Origin: Cenococcum geophilum 1.58
Taxonomy: Eukaryota > Ascomycota > Dothideomycetes > Gloniales > Gloniaceae
Direction: 5' to 3'
NCBI GenBank assembly: GCA_001692895.1
Contig: KV748204.1
Span: forward strand, 1 to 64,000
Length of the DNA: 64,000 bases
How positions within the stretch are numbered: the first letter of the stretch is position 1; every line of letters begins with the position of its first letter. Positions 1 through 13,200 of this stretch are shown one piece after another. Below the pieces are notes generated by a model. That model ran no database searches, was not told the DNA's origin, and saw nothing but the letters and a program-made list of their open reading frames with translations. Position numbers and translations under genes: made by a program.

Positions 1-113
1 ATATAATTTTTACCTTAAAATATGTTGTGGGGATGTTGATTAATTTTGTTGGGGTTTGTGAGTTTTCCTTACTAAAAATGCTTATGTTTCCATACAAATC
101 TCGCCAAAGTGCC

Positions 114-182
114 TCAGACCAAGAAATCGATCAAATATCCGAAGGAGATTAGCGCGCCAGCGCAATCGATTTCTTAGTCTGA
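114..182. repeat. Short imperfect palindrome (hairpin, 18-bp arms)
   Basis: The arms at 114-131 and 165-182 are reverse complements apart from one mismatch and enclose about 33 bases. The arm core reads aagaaatcgat and atcgatttctt. It is the first of several small palindromes in the first kilobase and may be a miniature inverted-repeat element. No coding potential is seen inside or in the 113 bases to its left. Confidence 0.8.
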
Positions 183-198
183 GCTTCTGAGGTAAATA

Positions 199-265
199 CC
201 AGACGACAACAACATAAGATGATTAATCTGTTATGTAAGCAGCTTATGATTGGTTGATCGTCTGG
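199..265. repeat. Short imperfect palindrome (about 20-bp arms)
   Basis: The arm at 199-218 starts ccagacgac. It pairs imperfectly with 243-265, which ends gatcgtctgg. A smaller inverted pair lies inside. It starts 16 bases after the previous palindrome ends, so these are probably small related elements or leftovers of one larger palindromic element. Confidence 0.6.
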
Positions 266-286
266 GACCGAGATAACGCGTCTCCG

Positions 287-1004
287 CTTATCTCAGTAAG
301 CGACTCAGCCGGCAATTGAAACAGTAAATCTCGCTAGTACTTAACTAGTATACTTTACAGACGAATTAGGGTTAGTTAGGATTAATCAACAATGCTGTCT
401 CAATTGCCGTCTGAGGGCCTTTGGTGCAAAAATATAGGAGGGTCGATTCAAGACTAAAATCTTCTTTTACCTTTTTTAATGCCCTACTTCCACCTTAAAT
501 AACGTACTTTTAAAAATCTAATCGATTATATAACTAAAGCTACTTTTTAAGAATATTTATATAAAAACCCTATAGAATAAAAGTAAGTTGTTAAAATTAC
601 AGGTAGAAAAACGTCGTTGATCAGGCTTGGGTCGACTCGTTGACTTAAAATCTTGCCTTGAGCCTCGCCCAGAGCCTCGCCAGAGCCTTACGGGCGCAAT
701 TTTGTCGTAAAATCTACCTAAATTTTACCCAGTTAACAGCTTTATATTTTAATAAAAATCTAATCAATTATAGAGGAGACTGGTCTGATTTGACTTATTA
801 GCTTATTAGGTTAAATAGGTGTTGTTGAGGAGTCAAATATACAGGTGAAAGTGTCTCTCATACAAAATTGCGAAAATTGAAGTCGAGCCTCACCAAAGCT
901 CGCACCATAGGCCCTCAGACGGCAGGACAAGCCTGCGTTACTAATCAAAAATCATAAAAAACGCAGTGCGCGGGCCAGCCGTCTGAGTCGCTTACTGAGA
1001 TAAG
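287..1004. mobile_element. Miniature inverted-repeat DNA element with hairpins inside both arms
   Basis: The outer arms are 287-313 and 978-1004; both contain ctcagtaagcgactcag on one strand or the other, with one to two mismatches. An inner inverted pair lies at 405-427 and 902-924. Between outer and inner arm on each side sits a hairpin with the same edges (ctcag..ggc and gccgtctgag), at 304-415 on the left and 914-987 on the right, but with different loops. The centre, 428-901, has no coding potential; it includes short gagcctcgcc repeats at 661-687. The structure fits a non-autonomous DNA transposon, or one such element inserted into another. No target duplication could be fixed, so the superfamily is unknown. 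Confidence 0.6.
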
Positions 1005-1193
1005 TCCCCGCTACTAGTCTTCCCTAATCAGACAGGTGCACAAGTCCTTGCTGGATAAGATCCTTTAAGCCTTGGCATTCGAACTCAGTAAAACAATGAC
1101 TTCCTCCACACCCAGAACAGGTCCGTCGGCCTTGTCCTCGCGTACCTTGCTGACCCTGTGCGTCCCGCTGCGGCCGTCTAAAGGCAGTAGAAT

Positions 1194-1270
1194 CTTGCGG
1201 ATATCGACAGTCTTGCGGATATTGAGAACCTTGCGGATATTGAGAGCCTTGCGGAGGTCGACAGTCTTGT
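1194..1270 (-). repeat. 18-bp tandem repeat inside the gag fossil
   Basis: Four units of 18 bases plus a partial fifth, each starting cttgcgga on the plus strand, lie just before the zinc knuckle. Because 18 is a multiple of three, the array adds whole residues to the gag frame. Confidence 0.85.
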
Positions 1271-2915
1271 AGGACAAAGGGAGCTCGGGTGCTGTTCTGC
1301 CAGTCTTCGTACCCTTGTGCTGGGCTTTGAACTGTAGCCTAGTCCGTGGGTGACTGCTGCTGCATTAGGGCTCCTCCGTGTACACCTAGTCTAGCCGGCG
1401 GTTAATTACGGAATTGTTCAACTAGCTAACGAAGGCTCTGCTCCTTGGGGTCTATTTTCGGCAGACGATCTGCGCCCTCATATAAACTAAGCCTATCCTC
1501 TACGGCTCTCTGTAACTAATAGAAGTTAAAGGACTCTTATCTATCGGGATTAGCTCCCGTTTTGGTCATAGCATATCTTTAATATTTAAGCGGAAGTCCT
1601 TTTACAAACCAGTACCCTCGCTAAGCGTTCCCTAGATTACCTGCCTCCGTGACCCTTTAGGAGATCAGTGTAAACTGCCTACAGTACTCGCGTATACTGC
1701 TTGGCGGATTATCCCTATACTGCCGTACATAGGCTTCTAAGAATTCTACCGTTTCTATCTGTCGAAAATGGTCACTTCCTTAGTATTCTGCCCTAAGCTT
1801 TCTTACAAGCTCCGTCCAATTGCCGGCTGTAAATTCAGGCAGGCTTCGGATCCACATCCCTATCCAGTAATCGCAGTACTCCGGAAGGCCCTAGTGCTTC
1901 TCCTTGCTCGTGACGTAATGTCGGGCGCATAGTCGTTCGTACTGCTCGATAAACTGTAACACGTCCTGTCCTATAAAGTACGGAGTTCCAACGGTTCCTG
2001 GGGCTGGCATAGGCTGGGTCACAAAGTAGATTCTGTCTCAAGTCGTCAACTGCTAGTCATTGGGTGATACATCTAGAGCTTCCTCGGGAGCTTGCATGTG
2101 GTCCTTACGGCTCTCATCCTTCGTCTACTAAGGGTTATTGGTCCTAGGTATCACGGGTGAACGCTGCGGTAGGTCTGCTTGCATAGCTGCCTAAGGTAGG
2201 GGTGTCGGCTATCCTAGCGGAACCTTAACAGGCGCATGCTGCGGCTGGTCTACTTATACAGCCATGTCTCTAACGGAGGGTACCTGCTTCTTAACGCCTG
2301 AGGGGGGGTCTCCCTAAGAGAGCACGGAATCTTCATCTTCTACTACTGCCGGGTCTCGATACGTCCGTCTCTTTCGGCCTGCCGTCGTTCTACGCGGTAG
2401 GATATCTTCTACGTCCTTACGGAACGCCTCTAAAGCTGCTGCTAACATAATCCAAAGGACTCAAAAGAGGATAAAGCTAAGCCAGAATAGGAAGCTTTCA
2501 AGGACAGACCTAATCTCGTGTGCTTGCGACCTTACTCGGTATTATGTCCTTTGTTCGTAAAGGGCAGTACTAACTTCCTTCGCCGCCAGATGTCTTAGAT
2601 CTCGTTTCCATCTAATTAATTAGCCTTTAGCCACCCGTCTCTACATCTTTAATAAAGGTCTGGCCATGCTCGGTAGTAGAGCTCGGTAACTCCGACCCCG
2701 GTTAAAGTTGTCTAATTAGCTCGCTGGTTCGCTCGACGTCCTTACACATAACTATTCAAGACCCTACTCTTCCTGTGACTACGTGGATGACTGAGTCCGT
2801 AACCAAGTCAAGGTGGCAAAGAAATCCGATTTAGGTCAATAGACCCATAGTCCTTTACTTCTTGTTGCCACTTGTTCAATATTGCCTGGTTTTCTTCTTC
2901 TGTCTCGTCTATCTG

Positions 2916-2969
2916 GCTGGCGGTTCTTCCGCAGCTGGTCGTTCTTCTGCAGCTGGCGGTTCTTCTGTG
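2916..2969 (-). repeat. 18-bp tandem repeat in the gag N-terminal part
   Basis: Three 18-base units beginning gctggcggttcttc on the plus strand encode, on the minus strand, a short Glu/Pro/Ala-rich repeat near the gag N-terminus. The array preserves the reading frame. Confidence 0.8.
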
Positions 2970-3105
2970 GTCGTAGTATGTTTCTGCGTGTCTCCTGTGT
3001 ATGTAGCACTAGACTTCTAATCTAAAGAGCTTGCCGTCGTCCCCACGTGGAATGCCATAAAATATGTAGGAGGGACCCCCCCAAGATAGGAAAGTCACAG
3101 TGCCG

Positions 3106-3160
3106 TCTGTCTGTCTGTCTGTCGGTCGGTCGGTCGGTCGGTCGGTCGGTCGGTCGGTCG
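3106..3160. repeat. Tetranucleotide microsatellite (tgtc)n-(ggtc)n
   Basis: An uninterrupted run of four-base units changes from tgtc to ggtc part-way. It lies upstream of the gag ATG at 3058, within what would be the element's leader. The surrounding 3060-3290 shows no coding potential; it includes a TATA-like stretch near 3270. Confidence 0.95.
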
Positions 3161-3289
3161 TAATCAGTCAGTAGAACAGTCAGTAAGAAAGAAAGAAAAG
3201 AGTGTATTTCCGGTAACTGGTAAGGTCGTGATATATATATAATAGAGGGAAGAAGGAAGGAAGCCGAAGGCTCTATAAATATAGGAAAA

Positions 3290-3850
3290 TGCCAAGACAG
3301 TAGGCGACGCCCAATCTACACCACCACAATAGTAAAGAGAAAGAAGACCGTAAAAGCTTATATGGTAGCTGCTTAAGTAGTAGAGGAGACAAAATCCAAA
3401 GCAGAAGCCTTAGCAATACTATAAAAGTAATAGGAGGACTCCTTTATAGTAGTTATAGAGGCTATAGCTTACTTTAAGGCTCTATAAAACACTGTAAAGA
3501 AGGTAAAGAAGGCCTCTTAGTAGGCTATATAGGTAGATAAGGAAGTAGATAATAAAGTAGATAATGAGCTAAGTTAATTAAGTAACGATAAGGTATTAGG
3601 TATGGATAAGGATATTACTCTAGGTGTTACGACCTTGCGCTACTATACGGCGGTATAGGCTAGAGAGCTTATAAGGCATTCCAACTAGCAGCCCGTCTAG
3701 TCACGAGACACTACTGCTATCTTTTTAGTTTATATGGCCGAGTGGGTTGGGCTTAGGCATAACAATAGGCGACGTTACGACGTTAATTAAGTAGCAGTTA
3801 GTACTAAAAACACCAAAAAAAATTAATATAGAGCCTCTATTATATAAGAA
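3290..3850 (+). pseudogene. Unrecognised degraded coding-like stretch
   Basis: One plus-strand frame gives protein-like sequence over about 550 bases, broken by several TAG codons of the kind RIP makes from CAG. The first half is Lys/Glu/Ala-rich and could form helices. The second half contains a short Tyr/Arg/Trp-bearing region around 3615-3760. I do not recognise a family. It could be part of a mobile element's accessory gene or a host gene fragment carried into the region. From 3850 to about 4100 the sequence becomes very TA-rich and unreadable. Confidence 0.35.
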
Positions 3851-4099
3851 TAAGGCTTTATAAAACCTTAGTAACAGTGTAATACGGTACGATGCTTTTT
3901 ACTAGTGTTTTATCTACAATAGAGCATTTGGCAGTATTTTGGTATTTATAAGCCTAACTAGGAAGGCGGTAGTAGCTGACCATTATAAGCCTATCGCCGT
4001 TATAACTCTATTATATACGTTAGCCTATTTACCTTTATAATATATTATAATATATCCCACACTACGTCGCTATACGGCTAAAAAAAATAGAGAGTAATC

Positions 4100-4410
4100 G
4101 TAAATCTATTACGACTCTTGCGGGATTAATATATATACTTTTACAGCTACTTTATAGCATATATAGAAGAAATCTTAGTAGAAGATATTACTAGAATCTA
4201 TATTAAAGAAGTATTTATAAGATATAAAGTATTAAGTAAAATTATATTAGTTAAAGACCTAAGATTTATAATAATATTTTAAGAGGTATTTTTTAGTAAA
4301 ATAAGGCGTTCGCGTAGTAATATTAATAGTATATTACCTTTAACGGTCTTTATAATATAATTAACTTTATTAAAGATTAGGTAGAAATAGCCTATACTCT
4401 ATATATTAAC
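4100..4410 (+). mobile_element. Gypsy integrase fragment related to element B
   Basis: The stretch at about 4137-4335 is close to identical to the reverse complement of the integrase part of element B (about 8040-8210), so it is a relic of the same family in the opposite orientation. Its right side is cut by the insertion of element O at 4411. It is a broken fragment only. Confidence 0.75.
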
Positions 4411-4729
4411 TGTAAGGGAATTAGGAGTTTCTAAGGTTAATATAGTAGAAAAAGGCTTAACTCGGCACGATTGGTCAATAGAAGATACTATCTGTATTTA
4501 ACACATTATAAACAGCTATATCCCTACTAGAGCAGCTACTCGTGGTTTTATCTAGCGCCGTTTAGTTATAACTTTACCAGATTAAGGTAAAGCCTTTAAT
4601 CGGTCTAATTCTATTTATAGCTTGGACTAGATATACCTTATTATCTTAACTTAGGTTTACTTAGGCTCCGTATAAGGCGGTAAGTCCTCCTCTACTCCGA
4701 TTATTATTAGATTGTTACTGTTTATAATA
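4411..4729 (-). repeat. LTR of element O (3' LTR)
   Basis: It begins tgtaaggga and aligns end to end with 26042-26360. The two copies differ almost only by transitions, as expected after RIP. Confidence 0.9.
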
Positions 4730-5139
4730 AAGCCCCCCTTCTTACGGATTTTAACCCCTAAATCCTTAATATAGCTCTTTAAAAATTAAGCTTTCTTAGC
4801 TAAGGGACTAAGAACTAGTAGCTCAGCACTATTTTATATAATAGTTCCAGAATATAAAATTTTAAACTCTTTAGTTACTTCCTTATTAATCTTAATAACT
4901 TATTTTCGGGCTTTATCCTACTTTTTAGTCCAATTTACTCCTCTCTAGCTCTTTATAAGCTCTTTTAGTCCTTACTAATAACTCTACTAACAATTCTAAC
5001 CCTTATAGTCCTAAAATATCTAACTAACTTTAATTAGCAATAGTCTGCTCTATTTTTAGTTTCTTTTTTCTTTTTACCTAGGACCTACTTACCTAAGTCT
5101 ATTATCCTTTAGCCCAGTATAGTAATAATAGGAGAGAGT

Positions 5140-5705
5140 TATGCCTAAATCTATAATAATAAATTAAAATGGACCCTAATAACTAATAGTTACTATAATT
5201 GTTTCTCTAAGTTCCTAAAGTAGCTTAAATAGTTCCAGAATAAGGAGATCTAATAGTTTAATATAGTCTATTCTGTCTCTACTACGGCCAGTTTTAATAT
5301 AGCCTAGTTTATTTCTAATTTCCGCTAGTATAAATACTTTAGAGATAGTTCGCTATATTACGGCTAGGTCGGTTTCTATTAAATCTAAATTATACCTTTC
5401 TAGTTAAATATTAAGTTTATTTAACTAACTGGTCCTATAAATCCCTAAATACTTATTTAACTAATTTATTAAGTTTTAGAAGCTCGTTTAGGACTTAATC
5501 TTAGCTATTAATTAAGGAAATGCAGACTAAATTAAAACTCTTTAAGGTAACGTGGATGGTGCTTATATAGTTTTAATAAAGGCGCTTTATATATAAGTAA
5601 TTCCTTCTAGTTCTTCTAGTTTCCTATTAACCCTAATAGCTACTATATTCTTAAAAATAATAATCTTATAGCCTATATAGGCACTTATTACTTTAATAGG
5701 TCTAG
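5140..5705 (+). pseudogene. Possible antisense accessory frame of element O, first part
   Basis: This lies between the left LTR and the insertion point of element A, on the strand opposite to gag-pol. A plus-strand frame may start near an ATG at about 5142. The opposite strand is also partly readable here, so the strand call is weak. Its counterpart beyond the inserted element is 19585-20560. No family is recognised. The preceding stretch 4740-5100 reads slightly better on the minus strand and may be the tail of the pol side. Confidence 0.3.
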
Positions 5706-5956
5706 TGTTAGTGACTTAATTAATTGAGGCATGAGCACGGTAAGAGGGACGCGCAAGCCTATACGATTAGATTGTCTATAAACGAGAATCTAAAGCTAGG
5801 GAAAGGAAAGGAGAAGAAAAGTAGCGCCGCTCGATGTTTTATAAGATCTTTACGTCACGTGACCGCAATATACGGTAATCTGTGGTAACTTGCCGGTGCG
5901 AAGATCTGCTAGGTTCTGCTAACTAAGTTCTACTATTTTCTACTAGTGCCGTAACA
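5706..5956 (-). repeat. LTR of element A (3' LTR)
   Basis: It begins tgttagtgactta and ends gccgtaaca. It matches 19328-19579 and, with a shorter middle, the LTR at 59988-60191. Confidence 0.93.
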
Positions 5957-6122
5957 TTACCCCCCCCCTTTAGTAAAGCCTGCCCTTAGGCTTTATATAT
6001 CCGTATTACTCCTATAGGGCGTTCTTATCTTTATATTCTTTTAGTAGCCTATTATCTTCGCTATACTAGCACTCTATCCACTTGTCTAGGTACTTTAGGG
6101 GTCCTAGTTTATTAGGGTAATA

Positions 6123-6543
6123 TATAACGGAACCTTATAGCAAGAACTACGGTAGGTTCTATTAATAGGCTAGGTGTATAGGTATTATAAGTAAGTTAAC
6201 AACGTAATAATAACTGGTGGAGTAGTTGCCTAACAGATTAACTTTAATTATATTTTAAAAATTACTATAAGGAAGGAACTATCTAGGTAGGGACCAAGGG
6301 TCCTTAAATACACAACCATACCCCTATAAAATCCTTCTTATACGTAATATACGTATTATACATAAGGTACGTAAGTTCCTCTTATTCCTCTCGTTTAATA
6401 TATAGCATATTATATAACTCGCTTACCATTCTTTATTATATAGTTCTACCAGTTCTATCCTAGACCGTACTTATATTAACTAACTAGCTTCTTTTAACTC
6501 CTCTCTAAGTAGTTATAATATTATACTTAAAGCGTCCGTAACA
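6123..6543 (-). repeat. LTR of element B (3' LTR)
   Basis: It opens tataacggaacc and closes gcgtccgtaaca on the plus strand, and aligns over its whole 421 bp with 13577-13997. The purine-rich stretch on the minus strand next to it (6545-6560) fits the polypurine tract. Confidence 0.93.
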
Positions 6544-7259
6544 CTATCTCCCTCCTCTTTATCTTTATCCTTAAAGATTCTAAGTATCTCTAAGTCGTCT
6601 ACTAAAGGTATAATATCCGTTTAGTTAATTTGGTTAATATTATTACTTATTATACCTAAAGCATCTTCTTCTTTATACGCGCAACGTTATGCCCGCACTA
6701 TTGCTACTATATTATCACTTAGCGAAGTTATACTATTTCTGTGTTCTTGCTGTGCGAAAGAGGGGTTAGTTTATATTACGCTAGCAAGTCCTTTATCTTA
6801 ACAACTATCCTTTTATTTAGAGTATACTAAAGCAAACGTTTATTCCTCTTATAACGTTTATTCTACTTCTAACGCTAAGTATACGCGTCCTATAACTCTT
6901 AGTAGTCTCTAAATTCCCTAAGTAATTTATTATAGGGTCTTGTGTTTAAACCGTTACTATAAAGCTTAATAGTGACCTGGTGTAGGCCCTTACTAAACTT
7001 AAGTATTCTTAAGATATAGAATAGAAGGCCCTAGATACTCGCATCACGGCGTCTACTTAGCTTCTTTATCTTAAGAAAGTACGTAAAAAGGTCCGTTCTA
7101 AGGAGTAGAAACTTATAAAATAAGGTCTACAGGAACTTGGTAACAAGAGAACTAACTCTCTTCCTATAAAGGAAACAACTCTAAGTAGTTTAGCAGTCGC
7201 TCTTCCTAGGTCCCCCTTAGGTGACTTATTTTTTAGCGATCCTTCCTTATTAATATTGC

Positions 7260-10200
7260 CTAACCTATTTTCTTCCAATACTCCTATACCTTTTCTATAG
7301 CGTTCTTTAAATTTTCTAGTAGCTTCTAAGTAGTCTTAGTATAGCCTATCTACTTTACTTCGTACTATATTTTGTCGTCTATATCCTTATAACTAATAAT
7401 CTTTAAAACTTATTATTTATCCTCTTCTTACCCTCTATATATGTCTTCTTTATAGATTAATGGCTTAATATTCCCGTATACTAGCTCTAGCATTATAATA
7501 TACTATATAGGGTAGATTTTTATTTTGGCTAGTAGGTTTAACTTAAATATAACTAGTGAAATTCTTTACGTAATTTTAAAAGGTCCTAGTCTGATATAGT
7601 CTAACTTCTTACTTAGTCGTTAACTTTTAAAGTTTTTATATAGTAACCATACTTTATCTCCCTCCTTAAGATCTAGTCCCTTAGATCTCTTAGCATCGTA
7701 GTATTTTTTTATTCTTTGCTATACTACCTTAGCTGTTTCTATAAGGTTCTTATAAAGATTTATTAATATCTCCATCCTTTACTTAGCTGTGGTACTTATC
7801 CTCTTTATTTAACGTGGCGATAATAATATCCTTAGTTTATATCTATAATTCGCCTTAAATAGTAAAGTACCTATTCCTTCCTGTAGTGTTATATTATATA
7901 TAAACTATATAACTGGTAATAATAATACCTAATTATTCTGTGCATAATTAATATAATGCCTTAAATACTGCTCTAGTGTCTAATTTAATCTTTCTATCTG
8001 CCTGTCTGTCTGCGGATAATATACAGTAGAAGTTGCTGCTCTAACTCCCTATTCCGCTAAGAATACTTCCTAGAATGCTATTATAAATCTTAGATCTCTA
8101 TCTAATATAATTTTACTTAGTACTCTATATCTTATAAATACTTCTTTAATATAGATTCTAGTAATATCTTCTGCTGATATTTCTTTTATATATGCTATAA
8201 AGTATCCCTACTTTGTAAGCTTATCCACTATTATTAAAATCGCGTTATAATCTTATCTGGTAATAGGGTCTCTTAACTTTAGCAACTTTATAATAAAGTC
8301 CTATAATATAACCTCCTATAGTCTCTCTAGTATTTTAATAGGTTATAGCCCTCCGTATAGCTTATACCTTATTAGTTTATTCCTTTAGCAATCTAAATAC
8401 TCCTTAGTAACCCTCCTAGCTATCCTCTAGATTCCGTTAATAATATACTCCTCCTAAAGTCTTAACACTAAGCCTATAGCTTTGTTGTGTCCTTAAGTTA
8501 GTCCCTTATAAAAGTCTTCTATAAAGTACTCTGCTATGCTTTTTAGAATGTACTTTACTTCTTAGTTTTTGTATATATCCATCTATAGATCTTCTAGTTA
8601 TGCTTCTAGAATTCTTTATACCTAAAGGCTCTTTAGTATTTCGTAAACTCTTTCTAACTTATCCTCTTAGGTTGCTATAATTTTTAGATAATTATACCTA
8701 ATTAGTCTATCTATATCTTTTCGCAGTAAAGCCCCTAATAGCTTTTCGTTATTTTATAGTTTAGCCTTTTAACTTAATATATTGGCTTATATATTGTCTA
8801 TACCCTTAGTATACTAAATTTTAAAATAGTATTCTATAAGTATCTTTACCTATCTAACCTGTCTTTAATTAAGTTCTTTTATTATTAGGAACCCCGTTAG
8901 GTTTTTATAATCTATTTTAACTATAAATAGTTTCTCTATACCTTGTAAAAATACTCTTTATTTCTTTAGTGCTGTAACTATACCTAATAACTCCTTATTA
9001 TAAATGTTATAGTTTAGTTCTAGTGGTATTATCTTCCAACTATAGTATGCCACTAGGTGCTATTTATCTTAATGTTTCTATATAAAGTATACCCCTAATA
9101 TAAAGTCTAATACATCTATTTCTATAACTATCTCTAGCCCTAGTTAGTAGATTTTAAGAACTAGTTCCTAGGTAAATAACCTCTTAACTTCCTTAAATAG
9201 TTCTTATTATTTCTTTCCCCATACCTATAGTTTCTCTTTCTTTATTAACCGCGTAAATAGCTTAATATCCTTTAACTATTACGCTATAAACCTTCCGTAG
9301 TAATTATAAAACCCTAAGAACGATCTTAACTATATAACGTTCTCTAGTTCTTACCAATTTACTATAGCCTCGATCTTCTTTAGATCTATACTAAGTTAGC
9401 TTAATTTAATAATAAATCCTATAAAATTGGTCTTCCTGGTGAAGAACTTATATTTCTTAATTACTACTAGCATCTGTTCTTCTTATAGTCTCCTTAAGAC
9501 CCATTTAATGTATTCTCTATATTTTTCCTTAGTTATTAAGTAGATAATAATATCGTTAAGATATACTATAATAAATTTATCTAAGTATTCTTTTAATATA
9601 TTATTAATTCGCTTTTAAAACGTTACTAGTGTGTTTATAAGCCTAAATTGCATAACTAATGGTTTATATAGTCCTTCCTTTAACCTAAAGGCTGCCTTTT
9701 ATTTATCGCCTTCCTTAATTCTAATTTAATAGTACGCCTATCTTAGATCTATCTTCGTAAAGATTTATACGTTGCCTATCCTATTCTAGATTTCGCTAAT
9801 TAAGGGTAAAGGATACTTATCCTTTCTAGTAATGCTGTTTAACTATTTATAGTTAATATATAGCCTTAGTTTACCGTTCTTCTTTAGTATAAATAGTACT
9901 AGATAACCCGCTAATAATTATAATAGTCTAATATATCCCTTTTATAAGTTTTCTTGGATAAACTCTTTTAGTACTCTACCTTCTTCTTTAGTAAGCTTGT
10001 AGATTAAAAAGAACCTTAGACTTATTCCTAGTTCTAATTCTATTTTATAGTCCTATACTATATATTCTAATAGCTTTTCACCTTTTAATAACTATAGTTT
10101 CTTGCCGTACTTATGGTATCTCTTTAGTATATAGCTTAGCCCTTTTTCTATTTCTTTATAGGTCGCCCCTACTTAGTACTATACTAACTTAGCTTATTAT

Positions 10201-13200
10201 CGCATTTTGTGTTGTTAAGTATCTTTAATATTAACCTAACCTATAATCCAATTAATCTTTAGATTATATTCCTGTAACTAAGGCATTTCTAATACTACCT
10301 TATTATTCCCTAATGGTAATATATTAAAAGACATCTTAACTTATCTCCCTTTAATAGTTAACTAAATAGGTCCTATTTTAAGGTTAATAATACCTCCTCC
10401 GTAGGCTATCGGATCCCCTAAAATTGTTACTAATAGGTAAAAATACTCCTTTTTCCTATGTGGTAACCCCATTCTTTTAACTACTGCTAGTAAGATATAG
10501 TTTCTTATTGCTCCACTATCTATTAATGCCTTAAACTACTAATCTTGCCATTTAATTTGTAAATTTAGGTATTATCCTTAAATTCCCTTAAGGGTCTAAG
10601 GCTCTATTACTGGCTCCCTTTAGTCCCATAAGCCTCTACTTTTCCTAACTATTAGCTACTTAATCCTGCTTATACTTAGTCTAACTTAGGCTAATACTTA
10701 GTTCGCTTTTTATCTTTAATATACTATAGATATGTATTCTTAGGATATTCCCACTATTATTATCTATCTAGGCATTCTTCCGTAAGGAATCTTCTTAGTT
10801 AAAGTATTAAGTCCCCTTATTCTTAAACTTCTACTAGGTGCTAACTATGTATATACTTAGCATTTTAATATTTTGCCTCGTCTGGTGCCTAATATATCCT
10901 TACTAAATACTTCTAGTTTTTGTCCTTAGGTGCTCTATATATATTATACGTATTATCCACGTATATAATCTATACTAATGTATAATATACTTAGTATTTT
11001 AGGTTAACTCTTAACTCGGTTTTATCCTTAAGTTTAAACCTTTCTTGTATTAATCTAAGCGTTACGACTTTATTTATAGGTACTAAGATTTATCTCTCGC
11101 TTCTTTAGTCCTCTAATTACTCCTTTAGATCTTTTAATGTTATAATTAAGGCTCCTTTAATATAAGTTATAGCCTTTTCTATAATCGGGTAGTCTTAGAT
11201 AACTTTCTTATCCAACTACATATAGAAATCTTCCCACTTATTATTGTGTCGTTGTCTATACCACTTTTAGTATAACCCCTTAAGTATATATAGCGTATCC
11301 GTAAGGAAATATTTCTCTATTACTGTATTGTAACAGCCCTTTATATATCATTCTTTAAACCTAGTTAAAATCCCTAAATCCTCTTCTTGTTTTAGTTTAG
11401 TAAGCCACTTAGCTCTTAGTATACCTATTCTTAGCCTATTAGTAATTCTCCGTACTAGCGTTTTGTTCCTTATACGTCCTAATATACTAAATCTCTTATT
11501 TAGTTTCTGCTCTTGCCATAAGGTAATTCTTGCTCTAAATTCCTCTATGGTTTCTTTCCTTTCGCGTCTTACAAGTAGATCTTTAAAGTTTTCTTACTTC
11601 TTAATCTTATCGATAGTCCTTATTCGTGTATTAAAATCTTAGTTTTATAAGACTTTTAATTCTAAGCTTGCTTCTAACTTAAGCTTAGCTCCCGCCTTAG
11701 TCCAACTAGGCGTCCGTAGTGTTCTTATCTTAGTTTAAAAGTCTTAAATCTCACTTATCTTATCTTAAGAATCTTATACTTTTAGGAAACTCTATCCCAA
11801 GCTCATTTATATATTTTTTAAACTAAGCTGCTGCTCTGCTTTATCAGTTTTCATTTATTATAGGTCCTTAAGCTATTTTCATCCTATCTTCGGAATCTTA
11901 GATCTCTCTTATCTTGTCTTAAGAATCTTAAGCCTTTGGCCTTTTGCCTTTATTAAGTAGTAAGCTAGTACTAGCAGTCGTCTACTTACTTAATCCTCTT
12001 TAAATATTGCTCCTTCCGTCTTATAAAGTAATGGATACCGTATTTAACGGTATTATAATACCCGTTACTAAACCTTGCTCTATAGCGGTCTTAGTCTCTG
12101 CTTCTATTATTACGTTATTAAGGTTTAGATACCCCTAGTTAGTTCCTCTAATATCCTTATTACTGCTAATTAATAAGTACTCCGACTCCATTATTATTAT
12201 TACTAATTATTATCCGCACGTTACTATAATATCCTAATCCAGCTTATAGAGTTAATCTTATTCTTTATCTAACTCTTTAGTTCCTTTAAGTTTTCTTAAC
12301 TTTAGCTCCTATAGCCAATAGCTTACGCTATACTTAGCGTCTTTATAAATTTGGTATGCGTTATTATAGTAAAATACAAAACTTCTAATTAAACATTCTT
12401 TTATTCCTCTTAGTACACTATTATCCCTCTATACGTGTGTGTTATCTACTAGTTTAGTTCCCTTTATTATATAGTAACTCTAACTATCTTTATAATCCCT
12501 CGCGAAGTAACCTTATTTCCTATAATTTATATAAGCTCCGTCTCTAAACTACTAACTTTGCTATAAAGTCCGCCTAAACGTCTTCTACTACTAAGATCCC
12601 TAGTTTAGCCTTTACTCCTTAGTCCTATAATTACTAAATCCTTAACCTTTAGGTTTCTATAGTTTCTTACTCCATCTCTTATAGGTTTCTTTAGTACTAC
12701 TTAGGTCTATTAGCTCCGCGTTATACCATAGTTTCTAACTTAGCTTTAATCGTTATATACTTTACGCCTTATATAACTATAGAACTTTATCCTAGCCTCT
12801 CTTAGCCTACTCTCTTTAGTAGATCTAATTATTAATCTTAATCGCTTAATCTATTAAATCCCTTAGAGTATCTGCATCTTCTATTAGGATAATTACGTCC
12901 TAGACTTTAGCCTTAAGTCCCTGCTTGTACTGTGCTATAAGCGCCTTATTATTCCACTTAACTTATATAGCTAGCGTTTAGAATTATATAGTATACTTAA
13001 TTACTAAAGTTTGTTGCGTAATATTTTAGAGTTTTCTTTCCGCTATAGTTACTACCTCTAGATCTCCAAATATTTATATAAGTCGCTCCGTAAACCCCTC
13101 CTAACTTAAGAATATAAACCGCACCTCTTAGTTAGTAGTTATTATTCCATTTACCTATACTTCTATAAGGTAAGGCTTAAACTATTTAAGTGCCCTTCCT

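Larger units (their letters stand above)
1020..3058 (-). mobile_element. Gypsy-type gag fossil
   Basis: The minus strand has a long gag-like frame that plausibly begins at an ATG at 3058 and runs to about 1020. Its middle (about 2000-1400) resembles the retrotransposon gag capsid domain of fungal Ty3/Gypsy elements. A zinc knuckle of the form C-x2-C-x3-H-x6-C is visible at about 1100-1150. The region keeps a more normal base composition than the rest of the window, so it is younger or was less exposed to RIP. It is broken, with roughly ten interruptions. No pol domain and no pair of LTRs is visible; the inverted-repeat element at 287-1004 starts where pol would be expected. Confidence 0.7.

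Noticed and set aside
1072-1272. Short plus-strand open frame
   Set aside because: Mirror of the gag fossil and its 18-bp repeat on the minus strand.
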